64,000 bases of DNA from Brachyhypopomus gauderio (GCF_052324685.1 NC_135220.1:11838183-11902182); one strand, 5' to 3'. Shown: positions 21,954-34,576, counted from the stretch's first letter. Notes: generated by a model not told the origin, from the letters alone. A program made the numbers and translations.

Positions 21954-24900
21954 ATGGAGCACAACGAGGTAAGTGCATCCAAAGTTATTCAGATTCAACG
22001 CGTTACACGGCAAGTTGATGTGTTGCGTTACGTAACGGTGGTTGCGTTATAACGCGGGGGAACTTTAGCTAGTTAGCTAGCTTGTTAGTAGAGGTTAACT
22101 AAGAGCTTTGGTTGGTATGAGCTGCTCTCATATAAAGAGTTTGAAGTGTACAGCTTAACATTATCGTTTAAGTATGTGTTTCCCTGACGTAGTAACATTC
22201 ATTTGTCAGAATGGTTGTAGGATAGAAAATAGTTTAATTTTAGGGCATAAAACAATCAGGGTCTTGCTGGTTCTAGTTATCAGAACTAGCTACAGGCTGT
22301 AAAACGGGCAATACGTTTAAACTTCGCGTTTGGACCGTTCAAAAGTATCGTAGTAAATGGTTTGCTGTTGTTATAAATGCATAAAAAAGAAAGGCATAGC
22401 AGAGTGTTCCAGAAGTTGTTCATGCCGCCATTTTATACATGTTTATTCATTCTTGTTAAACCCTTTATTTTCTTTCTACGATTGGCAGCATGGCGGGAAT
22501 GCGTAGGATGCAAGAAATGGTACAAATAGTCGTGTTTTCTTTGTGCTTGTAGGGAAATGCAGATGTTATCAGGTCCACAAGGAACCTGTTGTCCTTGTTG
22601 ACCTCGCAGTCAGGAAGTGCAGCTGGCCCTAGTCAAGATAATGTCAGGTCTCTTATATATTTTAATGTAGTGAGCTAAATATTTTGTACTGTGTGCTACA
22701 ATACAAATAATATGTTGTGGTCAAATTTATGAATATCGATGCTTTTTAATGGTTTTATGTCCTTTAGGCTTCAGTTCAGTTCAGGGTGAGAGAGCAGCTG
22801 TTCAAACATGGCCAGGTTTTACTACCTATTTTGATCATGTTCTGTTAAGCAAATATGTACTCTATAACAAATTTACCTTTTCATATAGTCATTGTAATTG
22901 TAATTTCCTCACAGGTCCTTCCCTGGGCTTTTTACCAAAGGATGGGGGAAAAACGATTTTCTGCTGCTACAACTGTCCTCTGCAAACCAGCTAAAGTAAT
23001 GCCATTCATCTTTTACCTCCTACCTCGCCAATATGATCGGACACCTAAGCAACAAGACCAGTTGTTGCACACGCAAGCTGGTTTGGGGCGTAGGACTGCA
23101 TACATTGATGAAAATGCTACATACAATGAGGTATGTATGTTTGATGTCATAAAAAAAAAACAACATAGTCTTACTATTCTCAACAGACTATGTTTGATAC
23201 GGTGCCCATCAAAACCCAACACATAAAATGAATCCTGAAGTAAAATTCATTGTTTTAGTGGAGCAAACATTTGCTGAATTTTATAAAAAGTGTATTAAAT
23301 TGAAATAATGTAAAGTTTGGATTTGGCATAGCTTTTCTAAGTTTTTGCTTTGCAGTTGGGTCATGTAAATTTAGTACATTTCACAAGCTTTATTTGTGGG
23401 AAGAAACTGTAAGGTGTATGGTATATGATAAAAGAGCAGTAACCCATTAAATTGCCAGCAAACACTGCGATCATTACTGTTGTTTTTGTTTTAAGGAGGG
23501 TGGGGTACCCGAAAGCTCTCTCTTGTAACACCTGATGATGGTGGATACTGCAGCAAGCTTTTGAAAACTGCAAGTCAGAGTGGTAAAGGAGTTCTGTATA
23601 TAGTTCCTCTTCAGATGGAACTTGATACCACTCCTCTGCCACCAAACTCAGAAAGCTTCAGTGGCATGTCAAAAGAGAAGTGCCAGAAATGTGGTGTCTT
23701 TTACCCGCTTGTCATCCTACCTGCCCATAGCCTATATAGTCCTGTGAGGTCATCAATCTAGAGGATGAACAGAGTGAAGAAGTAAATGACTTCTTATTCA
23801 AACACTGAAAAGTTACATTGATTTGTATGGTATTTTGTGGAATAGTTACTTAAATGGGGATGAAAATGTATAAATAAATAAATTTCAGTGGATGCTTTCT
23901 AGACGACATAATATTGAATCTTGCTGTCTCTGCATCATTTTAAAATGAGTGTCTAAAATTATTATTCAATAAATCTGATGTAAATGTAATAACTTAAATG
24001 TGTATTTAATAGATGTTGTGCATATACTGTCATGTTGCACTGGAACAATTTGTGTTTTATTTATTTTAGGCAAACTGTCCTATATGTCAGGAGGAAATGC
24101 CACTTGATATTCTGGAAATACACGCAAGTTCATGCAAAGAAAGGTAAGAGCCTGTGAAACATTCGTAATCACAGACACTCCACACTGTTTAGTGACTCTG
24201 AAATTTATTTGGGGTTTATATTGATTGGCCCTTTGTGTAAGTTCACAACTATTGGATTTTATGTTGAGAGTGTGTCGTTGGTGCTGACTTGGCTCCTAAA
24301 ATGTGACCATAAATTTCACCTGTTATTCATATGTTTGTGTTTAAGGACACCACCTGAAGACAAAGAAGGACCATCTACACCCCACACTTCTTCAGGAACC
24401 GTTACCCCACTTGCATGTAATGCTGAACCTTCAAATGCAGCTCAAGACACATGCATTAATGATTTTGGTATGTGGTATTGTCTACAGATTTTAATATATT
24501 ACATTTTAAAATTGAGCTGTTCAGAAGCATGATGTATGAGTTACAGTACTGATATTTGATCACAGTTTCAAAAAATATTAAATTCTCTTTTCATGAACAT
24601 GGATTTGCGAATGAGCAGACAGACAGACAACTCATTGCATTGTACAAGCAGTCAAGTGTGAAATGGGCATGTCCAGTGACATGTAAACTTCAAGGTAACT
24701 GTATATACCAGTATAAATTGTGAATATTCACACAGTGGAGATTTCTAGTCTGAAATTGCTGTTTAACAGATTTCTTCTTGAATTGGATACCAACCATAGA
24801 CAGTTATTTCTGTTTCACTTATTGGCATCTAGACTAAATAATGCTCAACTGAATCTGAACTCTGTAGAGAAAACATATTTTCCTTCCTTAAAGTGCTTTC

Positions 24901-25800
24901 AGTGCACCTTCCTGATCATGTTTCAACAGATATACAGAAATAACTTCTGGTTCATTTGCAGCAAGTATAGCCATTATCAGTATATATTCATATCAGTAAT
25001 TTTTTCATCACCACCTAAATAACTAGCCCATAGTTAGTTCATTGATATGATCTAAGAAGTACCATGCTCAGTTATTTATCAATTGAATCTTCAAAATCAA
25101 GTCTAGCTTGCAAGATTTAGGTTGCAGGTGTTGGGCTAGACGTTTCTGTACCTTTTCAAGTCAAAAATTGTAAAGCATTGTAAAGCCTTTTGTATGAATT
25201 CAAAGGAAATGTCTAGTCAATACAGCAAAAATATAGTCTGTAGTATTAATAATTTTAACCCCAAGAATTTGAGCCAAGATCTTTATTGTGGATGATATAG
25301 AATGACCCTAATTCAGTTTCTGATATTGGAGGACTTTAAGTCCAGCACACCACCTTCAACTTGTTAATTGTTAATTCGTTTACGCAACTTGTTCATTTCT
25401 GTGTTTTTATCTTTTAATTGGTGTTTACCATATTAGGAGATGTTGCTGTTGGTGAAGGAGTGACAAGATAATTCTTTTCAGCAATTATTCAAAGGCTTAA
25501 AGCTGGCTTCAGTATTAATCTAGGTATGATGATCATTGTTACATATGTTTATTACTTTTTCTTGGAATTAGAAATGTTGACATTCGTGTCCATCTTCCAA
25601 TTACAGGGAATATCGAAAGGACATGCCTATTTGAAGGTGAACCTGATCATCTGGTCCCTTCATCATCCCAGTCCCTCATTGAGGGTGACATGTTTCTAGT
25701 AGCTGGACGGATGCTGGGACATTCGTTCTTACATGGGGGGCCTCGACTGCCTGGACTCAGCAGAACAATTGACCATGATATACGAGAAATCATCAAATTG
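21954..25800 (+). pseudogene. HECT-domain/G2E3-like E3 ligase gene, decayed and truncated
   Basis: Exon remnants with good splice sites: 21954-21968 (MEHNE), 22553-22647, 22916-23130 (FYLLPRQYDRTPK...GLGRRTAYIDENA), about 23492-23781 (VPLQMELDTTPLPP, then CQKCG), 24070-24143 (CPICQEEMPLDILEIHASSC, a small zinc-binding motif), 24346-24467, 25437-25523 (GEGVTR and FFSAIIQRLKAGF, a HECT start), 25607-25800 (LFEGEPDHLVPSSS, AGRMLGHSFLHGGPRLPGL). This order matches fish proteins annotated as G2/M-phase-specific E3 ligase-like. Breaks: an apparent frameshift in GGGGGAAAAA near 22946, another near 23735, and TAA at 25469-25471 where the family has Glu. The HECT C-lobe with the catalytic cysteine is absent, because a LINE begins at the donor of the last exon. 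Confidence 0.75.
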
Positions 25801-25802
25801 GT

Positions 25803-28545
25803 ATGTACATCATGAGAGGCTGCATGCGACGTTACGCACGCAACGGTCTCTAAACTCCAGACCCAGCACCCAGACGCTTACATGGCTATCTCTGGAGATT
25901 TTAACAATACTACACTGGCTTCTACATTACCTACATTCCAGCAGTATGTAGACTGCCCCACAAGGAAAAATAGGACAATTGACCTTTTCTACGCAAATAT
26001 TAAAGAGGCATATACTGCCATAATCACTACCCCCCTTAGGAAAATCAGATCATAACCTCATCTACTTAAAGCCACAATACAAACCTATTGTCAAAAGGCA
26101 GCCTATAACCTCACACACCTTCAGAAAATGGTCTCCTGAGGCAGAAGAGACCCTACAGGACTGTTTTGCTTCAACTGACTGGAGTGTGTTACAGGAATCA
26201 TGGGGTGAGGACATTGAAGGGATCACTCACTGTGTAACAGATTACATAAGCTTCTGCATGGACATAGCTGTCCCAACAAGAACGGTACGCTGCTATGCCA
26301 ACAATAAGCCCTGGATAACCAGTAATGTCAAGGTACTCCTGAATAAAAAGAAAAGGGCTTTCAGGAATAAGAACCAGGAGGAACTCAGAAGTGTACAACT
26401 GGAGCTCAAAGTCTGCTTGAGAGAAGCTAAAGCATCCTACACAAGGAAGCTGGAGCAGAAACTCCAAACCAATAATACCAGGGAGGTCTGGAGTGGAATA
26501 AGGACAATAACTGGACACAAGCAGAGGATGGAAACAGTACACGATGGAAATGTGGAGAGGGCAAATGAGCTCAATTTATTCTTCAATCGCTTCGAGGGCC
26601 CTGCTCGGAGTCGGATGGACAGTGAGTGTCCCGACATCACACCCATACCCTATACTAGCCTGTCTATTGATCCGGCAACCCCAGCACATGATGCCATGGA
26701 CCTTACTCCTGCATTCTCCCCCAGTATGCCTAATGCCCAGACAACCTCAGTTGACACAGCCTTGTACTCCACGAGTAACATAACAACTTCAGTCCACACA
26801 GCCATTGACACCCCTCCTTCTGCCACAGCCCTTGACTCACACCTCATTCCGAATCGTTCCACAGTACTTCCACTCCCTCCCCCCCCCCCCTTCTCTACCT
26901 ATCATAACCATAGACCAGGTTAAAAGAGAACTGGGGAAGATTCGTACCAGGAAGTCAGCAGGTCCGGATAAAGTATGCCCAAAATTACTTAAGTCCTGTG
27001 CTGATGAACTTGGAGAACCTCTTCAGTACATTTTCAATCTAAGTCTGCAACTGGGAAGAGTCCCCTCACTCTGGAAAACAACGTGCATTGTTCCTGTGCC
27101 AAAGAAGAAGTGTCCAGTGGAGCTCAATGACTTCAGACCGATAGCGCTAACTTCGCACATAATAAAGACGATGGAGCGTATACTACTCTGCCGTCTCAGA
27201 CCCCAAGTCCAGCATGCAGTAGACCCATTACTGCAGTTTGCCTACCAGGAAAAGGTGGGAGTGGAAGACGCCATCTCATATCTCCTTCACAGGACCCACT
27301 CTCATTTGGATAAGAGTGGCTGCGCTGTTAGAATGATGTTCTTCGACTTCTCCAGTGCGTTTGACACCGTTCAGCCTCTTTTGCTTAATGACAAACTGAT
27401 GGCCATGCATGTGGACTCACCTGACATCCTGGATCAAAGATTACCTCACAAACAGACCACATTATGTTAAATTGGGGAACTGCACTTCAGAAACAACCTT
27501 TAGTAGCACGGGAATACCACAGGGAACTGTATTATCCCCCTTTCTCTTCACACTGTACACGTCAGACTTCAGCTACAACTCTGGGACCTGCCATATGCAG
27601 AAGTTCTCGGATGACACAGTCGTCCTAGGATGTGTCAGGGATGGAGAGGAGGGGGAATACAGGAAACTAATAGAGGAATTTGTTGTGTGGTGTCAGAAGA
27701 ACCACCTTCTACTCAATACATCAAAGACGAAGGAGATGGTGGTAGACTTCCGGAGATCTGTGCAGCCTCACAGGAACATTTTAATCGAGGGGAGTGAGGT
27801 AGAGGTCGTAAGCACCTATAAATACCTTGGGGTGCACTTGAACAACAAACTAGACTGGTCAACCAATACGGACATACTGTATAAGAACGGACTAAACAGA
27901 CTTTATTTTTTAAGAAGGTTGAGATCATTTAACATTTGCAAAACACTCCTTCGCATGTTTTACCAATCTGTAGTCGCCAGTGTCCTTTTTTATGCTGTGT
28001 CGTGCTGGGGAGGCAGCATTGCAAAGAAAGATGAAACACGGCTGAACAAACTCATTAAGCGTGCTGGTTCAGTGGTCGGTTCTGAGCTAGAACAACTGGT
28101 CACAATTACTGATAAAAGGACACTCAACAAAATGCAATCAATAATGGACAATGGAAAACACCCACTACACACAGAACTCCAGAAACAAAGGAGTAAGTTC
28201 AGTGACAGACTTCTGTCTCTAAAGTGCACCGCTGAGAGACTCAGGAAGTCTTTTGTTCCTCGTGCAATCAGACTTTACAACGCAAGCAGGTAGATAAACT
28301 GGCCATGTATATCTACCAAATATGGAGCAAGGAGCAGTTCAAACTGTCACATTATACCACTGTAGTACTGTTTTCTTAATATTATTAATATTACTAATTC
28401 TTTTCTTGTTAATGTTCTACACCTATTTCATGTGTGCAATTTAAATTTAAATGTGCAATATTCCTATTGTGTGTAATGTTATTGCTGCTGAATGCTACTG
28501 AGAACCTAATTTCCTTCGGGATTAATAAAGTACCTATCCTATTGT
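25803..28545 (+). mobile_element. Non-LTR retrotransposon (CR1/Rex1-like LINE), 5'-truncated and dead
   Basis: It starts inside the endonuclease domain (ISGDFNN...CPTRKNRTIDLFYAN) and continues through a linker into reverse transcriptase: FRPIALTSHIIKTMER, FFDFSSAFDTVQPLLL, GIPQGTVLSPFLFTLYTSDF, KFSDDTVV (the catalytic DD), then the CR1-type C-terminal region. The 3' end CTTCGGGATTAATAAAGTA is characteristic of fish Rex1-like elements. Frame is lost near the poly-C at 26878-26889 and again near 27425, so no full product is possible. Clade assignment rests on remembered motif style and is less certain than the LINE call. Confidence 0.9.
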
Positions 28546-28753
28546 AATATCAGATAATGCCGTTAACGGCCCACCACTAATTTTTTATTATTACTTTTAT
28601 TAACATGCTGACTGTGCAAGCATTGTTACAATTGTGCATGTCTTTGAATGTTTGTTTACATTCTGCAGAGAAGTGTTTCTCTACTGTAATGCATAAACCC
28701 TTTTTTGTAACCATACACAAAACCTTTCATTAACAAAATATTGGTCACAAGTG
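28546..28753. other. Unassigned AT-rich sequence between LINE and SINE
   Basis: Nothing recognisable; the LINE tail passes into unique AT-rich sequence. Confidence 0.4.
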
Positions 28754-29102
28754 GGGCGGCATGGTGGTGTGGTGGTTAGCACTGTCGCCTCACAGCAAGG
28801 CGGTCTAGGTTCGATTCTCGGTCTGGGCTGCTCTGTGTGGAGTTTGCGTGTTCTCCCTGTGCCTGCGTGGGTTTCCTCCGGGTACTCCGGTTTCCTCCCA
28901 CAGTCCAAAGACATGCGTGTTAGGTTGATTGATCACTCTAAAATGGCCGTAGGTGTGAGTGTGTGTGTGTGTGTGTTGGCCATGTGGTGGACTGGCGACC
29001 TGCCCATGGTGTACCCTGCCTTCGCCCGGAGATGCTGGGATTGGCTCCAGTGACCCCGACTAGTGGGATTAAGCGGTTCAGATAATGGATGGATGGATGG
29101 AT
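28754..29102 (+). mobile_element. tRNA-headed SINE with (ATGG)n tail
   Basis: A-box-like TGGTTAGCACTG and B-box GGTTCGATTCT lie in the first 70 bp. They are followed by the widespread fish body (GTGGGTTTCCTCCGGGTACT, CCCACAGTCCAAAGACATGC) and end in ATGG repeats. A perfect 11-bp duplication GGTCACAAGTG flanks it (28743-28753 and 29103-29113). Confidence 0.9.
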
Positions 29103-29493
29103 GGTCACAAGTGACAATTCTGGAAGTACATAAAAACCTTTATTTGTGTTCTACTTGACATTGTGAATTATAATAATTGTAAAAATATAAAAATTATAAT
29201 AAAATTGTAATGAATACATTTAAGCTTTTATGGGATATCTTTATACTTTCTATAAGGAAACTACTAGTTTTAACAGACATTGATGAAAACTTGAATGTTT
29301 AAGGCAATAGTGTCTTAACATTTCCAGTCTTTTCCATCTGAAAATGATCCACTGCAGCAGTTTTCTTGCCTTCACCCCCATCATCCTCCAAAACACATTC
29401 ATAAACCTCTCACTCAAAGAGTCTGGTAGAACTGCACAGCAGCCATGTAGATGTCAGCACCACGTGACTGTGATGTTGCTCTGGGGTCAATGA

Positions 29494-30082
29494 CAGGCCC
29501 GTAGCCAGCATTGTGATGGGGGGGTCTTTTTCCCCCAAAAGTGGACTTCATTTGCCTCTCTACTACAATGTCCCCTAAATACACGAGCACACTTCAAACC
29601 TTTTAATTTACACATATTTTATTCATTATAAGCATGGTTGCCAACTTTTCAAAATCACTAGGAGTGAGATTTGATGCGGGGGGGGGGGGGGTGTTATGTC
29701 TTATATGTTTCCTTTATGTTGCGCCTAAGCGATCGATCACCAGTGGTTGGCGCCAGAGCGAACTAGTAACTCATTGAATCATAGATGTAGATCGGAGATA
29801 AATAAACTAGATTTTTTCAGCGTGAGAAATCGGATGTATGGCATGTGAAGACATTCAAATGCGAGTGTCTCACGCTCATTGCGTGAGAGTTGGCAACACT
29901 GTTATAAGTTTGTTGTGAGTCTGTTGTTGCTATCCTTATTTGTTTGTCTGTATATCCACCGGAGATTAACAATTCATTCGCTGAATAGCCTACCTATCTT
30001 GAGGGGGCATGTGTGTACGAGGGGAGGGGGAGAGGGCGGGGGGGGGGTTCGAACCCTCCGATCCCCCCTGGCTACGGGCCTG
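29494..30082. mobile_element. Inverted-repeat element inserted in a coding exon
   Basis: The ends CAGGCCCGTAGCCAG and CTGGCTACGGGCCTG are exact inverted repeats. The flanks AATGA (29489-29493 and 30083-30087) are a 5-bp duplication of exon sequence. Removing element and one AATGA would rejoin the codons for RDLI and DPRAT. Its interior is occupied by a second MITE at 29633-29901. Confidence 0.8.
29633..29901. mobile_element. hAT-like MITE, copy 3 of 3, nested
   Basis: It has the same family ends (CATGGTTGCCAACTTTT and GAGAGTTGGCAACACTG) and interior (GATCGATCACCAGTGGTTGG, ACTAGTAACTCATTGAATCA) as 19716-20043. TTATAAG flanks both sides (29626-29632 and 29902-29908). It sits inside the larger inverted-repeat element. 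Confidence 0.85.
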
Positions 30083-31928
30083 AATGAGGTCTCTGAGTGC
30101 TGTAAACTGCTCTGCTGTAAGTGGACAGCCTGTTGCAGGAACATGAATTCCAGCATTTCTAATGTGAGGTAACCCACTGCTCCCTCAGTCAATCTCTGGG
30201 ATGTCCAACGCCTAGATAAAAAATAAAAAAGCAAAAATCAAGGAAGTGCATTGTACCAACCAATAGTTTGAGATTTCTTATAGTACTTGTGGCTTAAACC
30301 AGGGGTTCTAAATCTTGGTCCTGGAGTACCTCATGCCCTACATGTTACTATTTACCCTGCACCCATACCACCAAATACGTTCATTAACAAACCCTCCATT
30401 AGGTTAAGGAGGTGTGTTAGAGGAAGAAATACACAAAAATATGCAGGACTGGGTAATCCAGGGTCAGTGTTGAATCAAAAAAACGTCCAAGTGGATTAGA
30501 GTAAATACAGACATGTGATGGGTAACAACATACCCACCTCCTCATTTTGGGGCTCCTGAACTGGCTGATAAACGTGTCCTATTGCCCACAGCTGGTTTGG
30601 AGTCCTGTTGCCTTCTGTTCTTAAGGGGTGATTGTCCCAGCCATCTCGAAAAATGTCTAGGTCATCTTGAAGTCTTGGTACAAAGGTATAATGGCAACAG
30701 AAAATGTGTGTTTGGTCTGCCATGTCAAGATAGTTGCCTTCCTCAAGATAGTGGAGGACATCATAGTTCACGCTGGTCACTGCAGTCCACACATCTCTCC
30801 ATAATCTCTCGATACTAAAAAGTCAAAGTACTGCACCTCAGAAGACAGTAAGTACTGCTGTAGTAGCCTCCATTTACAATATGGAATGGTCCTGTTTTGA
30901 AATAATTACTTATAGAAAGCATGTTAGAATTCCTGAATAACATTAAAATTTGGGTTAAGGCCAAAACACAGGTAAAAGCATGTAATTTTTTATCAACTAA
31001 AGCATTAATCGTTACATTAAGAGCAGGAAAATCATCAAAGCCTACTATGTTACTTGAAAACAAGACTACAGTTTGTGTATCCTTAATCTCAGAAATCTTG
31101 AGAATATGAGAATGTCTGATACATATTTTGGTTTAAACGCACCACTTTTTCCAGAAATGAAACTGCTCCTCCCAGTACCACGGACTGTGAACATGAGACG
31201 TGCTATCTGGACATTCTCAACTCCCTGATCCCCCCTTACTCTAGAATGTTGCAGAATATATAAAAATAAAAAATATGTGAATGGCACAATTATTAACTTA
31301 ATGGTACATATTTGCTACTAAACAAAGCACTAGAGATGGCAAGATCATGGGTTTGGCTGAAACAATTCTGAAAAATTTGTAATTAAAAGAGCATTTAAAA
31401 AATATGTAAAATATTACAATATGCTCAAAATGTATTGGAAAAAAATAAAAAGCTTAAAACAGTGTAATTGTCATTATGTGCACATTTTATAGAGTACTGT
31501 AACATACCTAAGAAGGAAACCAAATCTGTCGACTGACTCCTGGAAGAAGGTCAGTGCAGTAGAGGCCAGGTTGTTTGTGGCAGCTCCCAGGTACATTATC
31601 TATGTCATATAAAAAAATGTCCAGGTTTAACACTATGATATAGCATTTTAATCGCATTTCAATATTTTACATGAGAAATATTAATTTAAGTTTGAATGAT
31701 GAATGAATCAATGAACATAATCATAAACCTCAACATCTTGTTTATTTTGTTTATTTTTCCACCAGTCTACTACACAGACCAATAGATGAGTGCAGAAAAC
31801 AGAGCAAACAGTTTTCAGAACACTGGGAATTCTGACCAAAAATGAGTTTTGCTCAGGATATTGGAAGAATAAGAAGAACTGAAGTAAATCAGATGTTTTT
31901 TAATATCATTTTAGATGGTAGACTTTCT

Positions 31929-32225
31929 TTAATTTCCCAGGCCTCTGCCACAGGCATCTCCATAGTGCCTAGAAGTGATCTTCTGCATGCTCAAAGCAAA
32001 TGACTGGATCTTCCATTCATCATTTATAATATGAGCTTTCACACCAAGATAATTATTGTTGCTAACAGAGGTCCAGTGATCCCCAGTCAGAGACACATTT
32101 GTGGCGCTCTTCACAATAACCTGTTTTACTTCCCTTTTCTCATCATACAGCTGCTGGATTTTCTTCGACATTGTATTTCTGGACGGCAGTTCGTAACTTG
32201 CATCAGCGGACGCAATTTGCAGCAC
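31929..32225 (-). pseudogene. hAT (ZBED-type) transposase fragment
   Basis: The 98-residue frame reads KIQQLYDEKREVKQVIVKSA then VSLTGDHWTSVSNNNYLGVKA and WKIQSFALSM, then RHYGDAC. This is the start of the RNase-H-like catalytic region of hAT/ZBED transposases (the first catalytic Asp in GDHW). Zinc-finger and dimerisation regions are missing, so it is a fragment. It could be one exon of a domesticated ZBED gene, but no partner exon is visible. Confidence 0.65.
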
Positions 32226-33136
32226 TTCTTGTAAAGCCTGGATTATACTTTCGCGAGCGACCGTAGCGCGCGACTCCGCCCACCTCGCGTTTAAACTTGC
32301 CGCGTCCTAATATACATTGATCTATATTACTGGATTGGACGTCGCCTGTTGCCGCTATAGCTAGCGATGCGCCGCCCTCGGAGCCATTACTATGCATTGA
32401 GAGTCATGTCAGCAAAGCAGTGTAGTTCCTATGTGGGATGTGCATCCATCTGTCACAAAAACAGTCCTAGGGCCCTTATTTCTTATCCGATTTTTATAAT
32501 ATATGGCTTAAATTAAAGGTGAGACTATTGCCGATGTTGTAAAACTTTGTATTCTCCCAAGAGATGAATTTATAAGCAGTCTGGGAATTTTTCAATTTAT
32601 GTAAAATTTTTTAAAAGCCCTGCATAAAGCCCTTTTCTTTCACCTGGATAAAACTAAATAACACATGTATGTCATGTTTTTGATATTCAATCATAATTAT
32701 GGTAAAACGTTTTAAATAAATAACTTTGATACATTTTAATTATGATAACAATCACAATTCTGATATTGAAAGTCAAATGTATGAGTTTATCTCTTTATTT
32801 GTCAACTCTCCCCATTATAGCTGTAGTTTTCATAAATTCTTTAAGTGCAATACCTCTTATATATGTTCAAGTATAATATGAGATGGCTTCAGTCTGGAGG
32901 AGCATCTTTGAGCACTACATGGCTAAATGTGGGTGAAATTAATAATTGTGAAATTATGATAGAGAAAATAATGAGTTTGAATCTGAAATTTATGACAAAA
33001 TTTGTCAGATTTTTTTTTTACCTTCAAGTAGCAGAAAAGAGCTTACACAATTCAGTTTCCCACAAATACATAATTAGATAAATTGACATGACACAAAATA
33101 TACAATTTTCAAAATAATTTATTGCAGCCACTTCTC
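32226..33136. other. Unassigned, AT-rich after 32450
   Basis: The GC-rich 32235-32390 stretch (TGGATTATACTTTCGCG start) resembles a DNA-transposon end but has no partner. The rest shows nothing recognisable. Confidence 0.35.
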
Positions 33137-33141
33137 ATTGG

Positions 33142-33654
33142 TGTCACGTATGGCCTTGCCCCCTCCCTTGGCTGTCACTCCGGGTTTCCTTGTGTCTGTG
33201 TCCCGTGCCTGTTGATCCCGCCCCACTCGTTTATCTCGTGATTCCCTTGTTTATTGCCACGCCCCCGTGTCATTGTGATCACCTGTTCCTTGTTTCGGTT
33301 CTATGTATTTAAGTCCCGTCATTCCCCAGTCTAGTCATCCGTGGTTTTGTTTGTCTACTCTGTATATCCCGCTTTCGTGTTGCCTCGTTCATGCCTGTTA
33401 CCCTGTCTGTAAGTACGTCTTGTTTTTGCTGCCCAGTCGCCCTGTGTTATCTGTTAGTTCCGTTAATCTGCGTTTTACCCGTGTTTGTTTTCCAAGTCCT
33501 TAGTTATGTCAGTTCGTGTTTCGTGTCCGGATTGCTTGCCTGTTATGACCCCTGCCTGTTCTATCGACTCTGGTTTTGGTATTCCCAGTATTAAATCTCG
33601 CTCATCTCAGCATTTGTGTCCGTCTCCTCGCTCCGTGGCGCGAGCCACGTTACA
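33142..33654 (+). mobile_element. Solo LTR (Ty3/gypsy-like)
   Basis: This 513-bp stretch begins TGTCACG and ends CACGTTACA, flanked by the perfect 5-bp duplication ATTGG (33137-33141 and 33655-33659). It has a TATTTAAG box near 33306 and an ATTAAA-type signal near 33590. No internal region is present, so it is the product of LTR-LTR recombination. Confidence 0.85.
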
Positions 33655-33928
33655 ATTGGCTACAGAATTTCATCATCTTTAATAAAATATTTACTTTGCA
33701 GTTAAGATTTCCTGACAATAACACAACTTTGAAATCCAACTAAAAAACAAAATCATTCTTCTCAAAACTTTACTGGCCTTTAAAAAGAACCAGTTTTGTG
33801 CACTTCTGACGCAGCTTCTGCAGCAAGGAAGAATGTATCCATAATTATCCATAATTTATGAAATTAAACTATTTGTGTTTTTCTGTATAAAACATGATTA
33901 CACCATATTTTGTGCTGCCCTTTAACGC

Positions 33929-34140
33929 TTACTGTGTACCTCTATATGACTGCAGCTGATGCTCCAGTTCAGAGTTTATCAGGTCTTTCTCTGAAAGCTG
34001 TTGCAGCAAAGTCTTGCAGAGAGACTTCGCTCTTTTTTTCTCTGTCTTTAGCATTTTTTGCCTTCTTCCTGAGCCTTTCCAAATCTTCTTGTAGCTTGGA
34101 TACCTGATTGCTGCAAACGGAATCTTGGTCATAATTTTGA
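33929..34140 (-). pseudogene. Charged coiled-coil fragment, possibly THAP/P-element-like
   Basis: One minus frame reads MLKTEKKRAKSLCKTLLQQL then SEKDLINSELEHQLQSY; an overlapping frame reads VSKLQEDLERLRKKAKNAKD. The two look like one coiled coil split by a frameshift, of the kind that follows THAP domains in P-element-like proteins. No THAP motif or neighbouring exon was found, so the assignment is weak. Confidence 0.3.
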
Positions 34141-34476
34141 TAGGTAAAAATTTTAGGAATACTCCCTGCAAATGGTGTGGAAGGTTGAAAATCTGCGGCA
34201 CTGCTCCTTCTCTAACATGTGCCCTCTTCAGCTGATATATTGTACAGCTGATATTTTATTTGTTTGTTGGGAAATCTGTGTAGAAAAATGGCATTTATAA
34301 AAAAAAAAAACCTGTTCATTAAAAAAATAATTATGACAAATTTAATTGACTTAAATTTTCATTTGGTTTCATTATTTATTCAGTTTGTGTGAGAGTATCT
34401 ATGGGACATTAATGCCAACTGGACTGAACATCGGTCCCAGTAATACAGATTTAGAGAATTTTAATGAACGTCTACA

Positions 34477-34499
34477 TATATATATATATATATATATAT
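34477..34499. repeat. (TA)n microsatellite
   Basis: Simple TA run, followed by a short TAGGGCTGGGACTTTAACGC stretch that looks like a hAT end without a partner. Confidence 0.9.
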
Positions 34500-34576
34500 T
34501 AGGGCTGGGACTTTAACGCATTAATTTCGATTAATTAATTATAGGGAAAATAACGAACTAAAAAAATTTATGCAGT

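Larger units (their letters stand above)
29414..31599 (-). pseudogene. Integrase-core (DDE) domain gene, broken
   Basis: Exon remnants on minus: 31599-31508 (YLGAATNNLASTALTFFQES), 31240-31143 (RVRGDQGVENVQIARLMF, with the catalytic Asp), 30814-30538 (IERLWRDVWTAVTSVNYDVLHYLEEG, later GWDNHPLRTEGNRTPNQLW), and 30211-29414 (ALDIPEID, then VPATGCPLTAEQFTALRDLI and the tail ending in VQFYQTL-stop). These are the hallmarks of the retroviral-integrase-like core family found as single genes in fish and cnidarians. Breaks: TGA at 30185-30187 within the last exon, a phase mismatch and loss of the usual linker between the second and third exons, and a nested transposon (29494-30082) inside the last exon. 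The function of the intact family is not known to me. Confidence 0.65.

Noticed and set aside
28751-29053. 100-residue frame over the SINE
   Set aside because: It is a translation of the SINE body, a frequent artefact in fish.
32235-32400. PIF/Harbinger element end
   Set aside because: The TGGATTATACTTTCGCG start is suggestive, but no inverted partner or 3-bp duplication was found.
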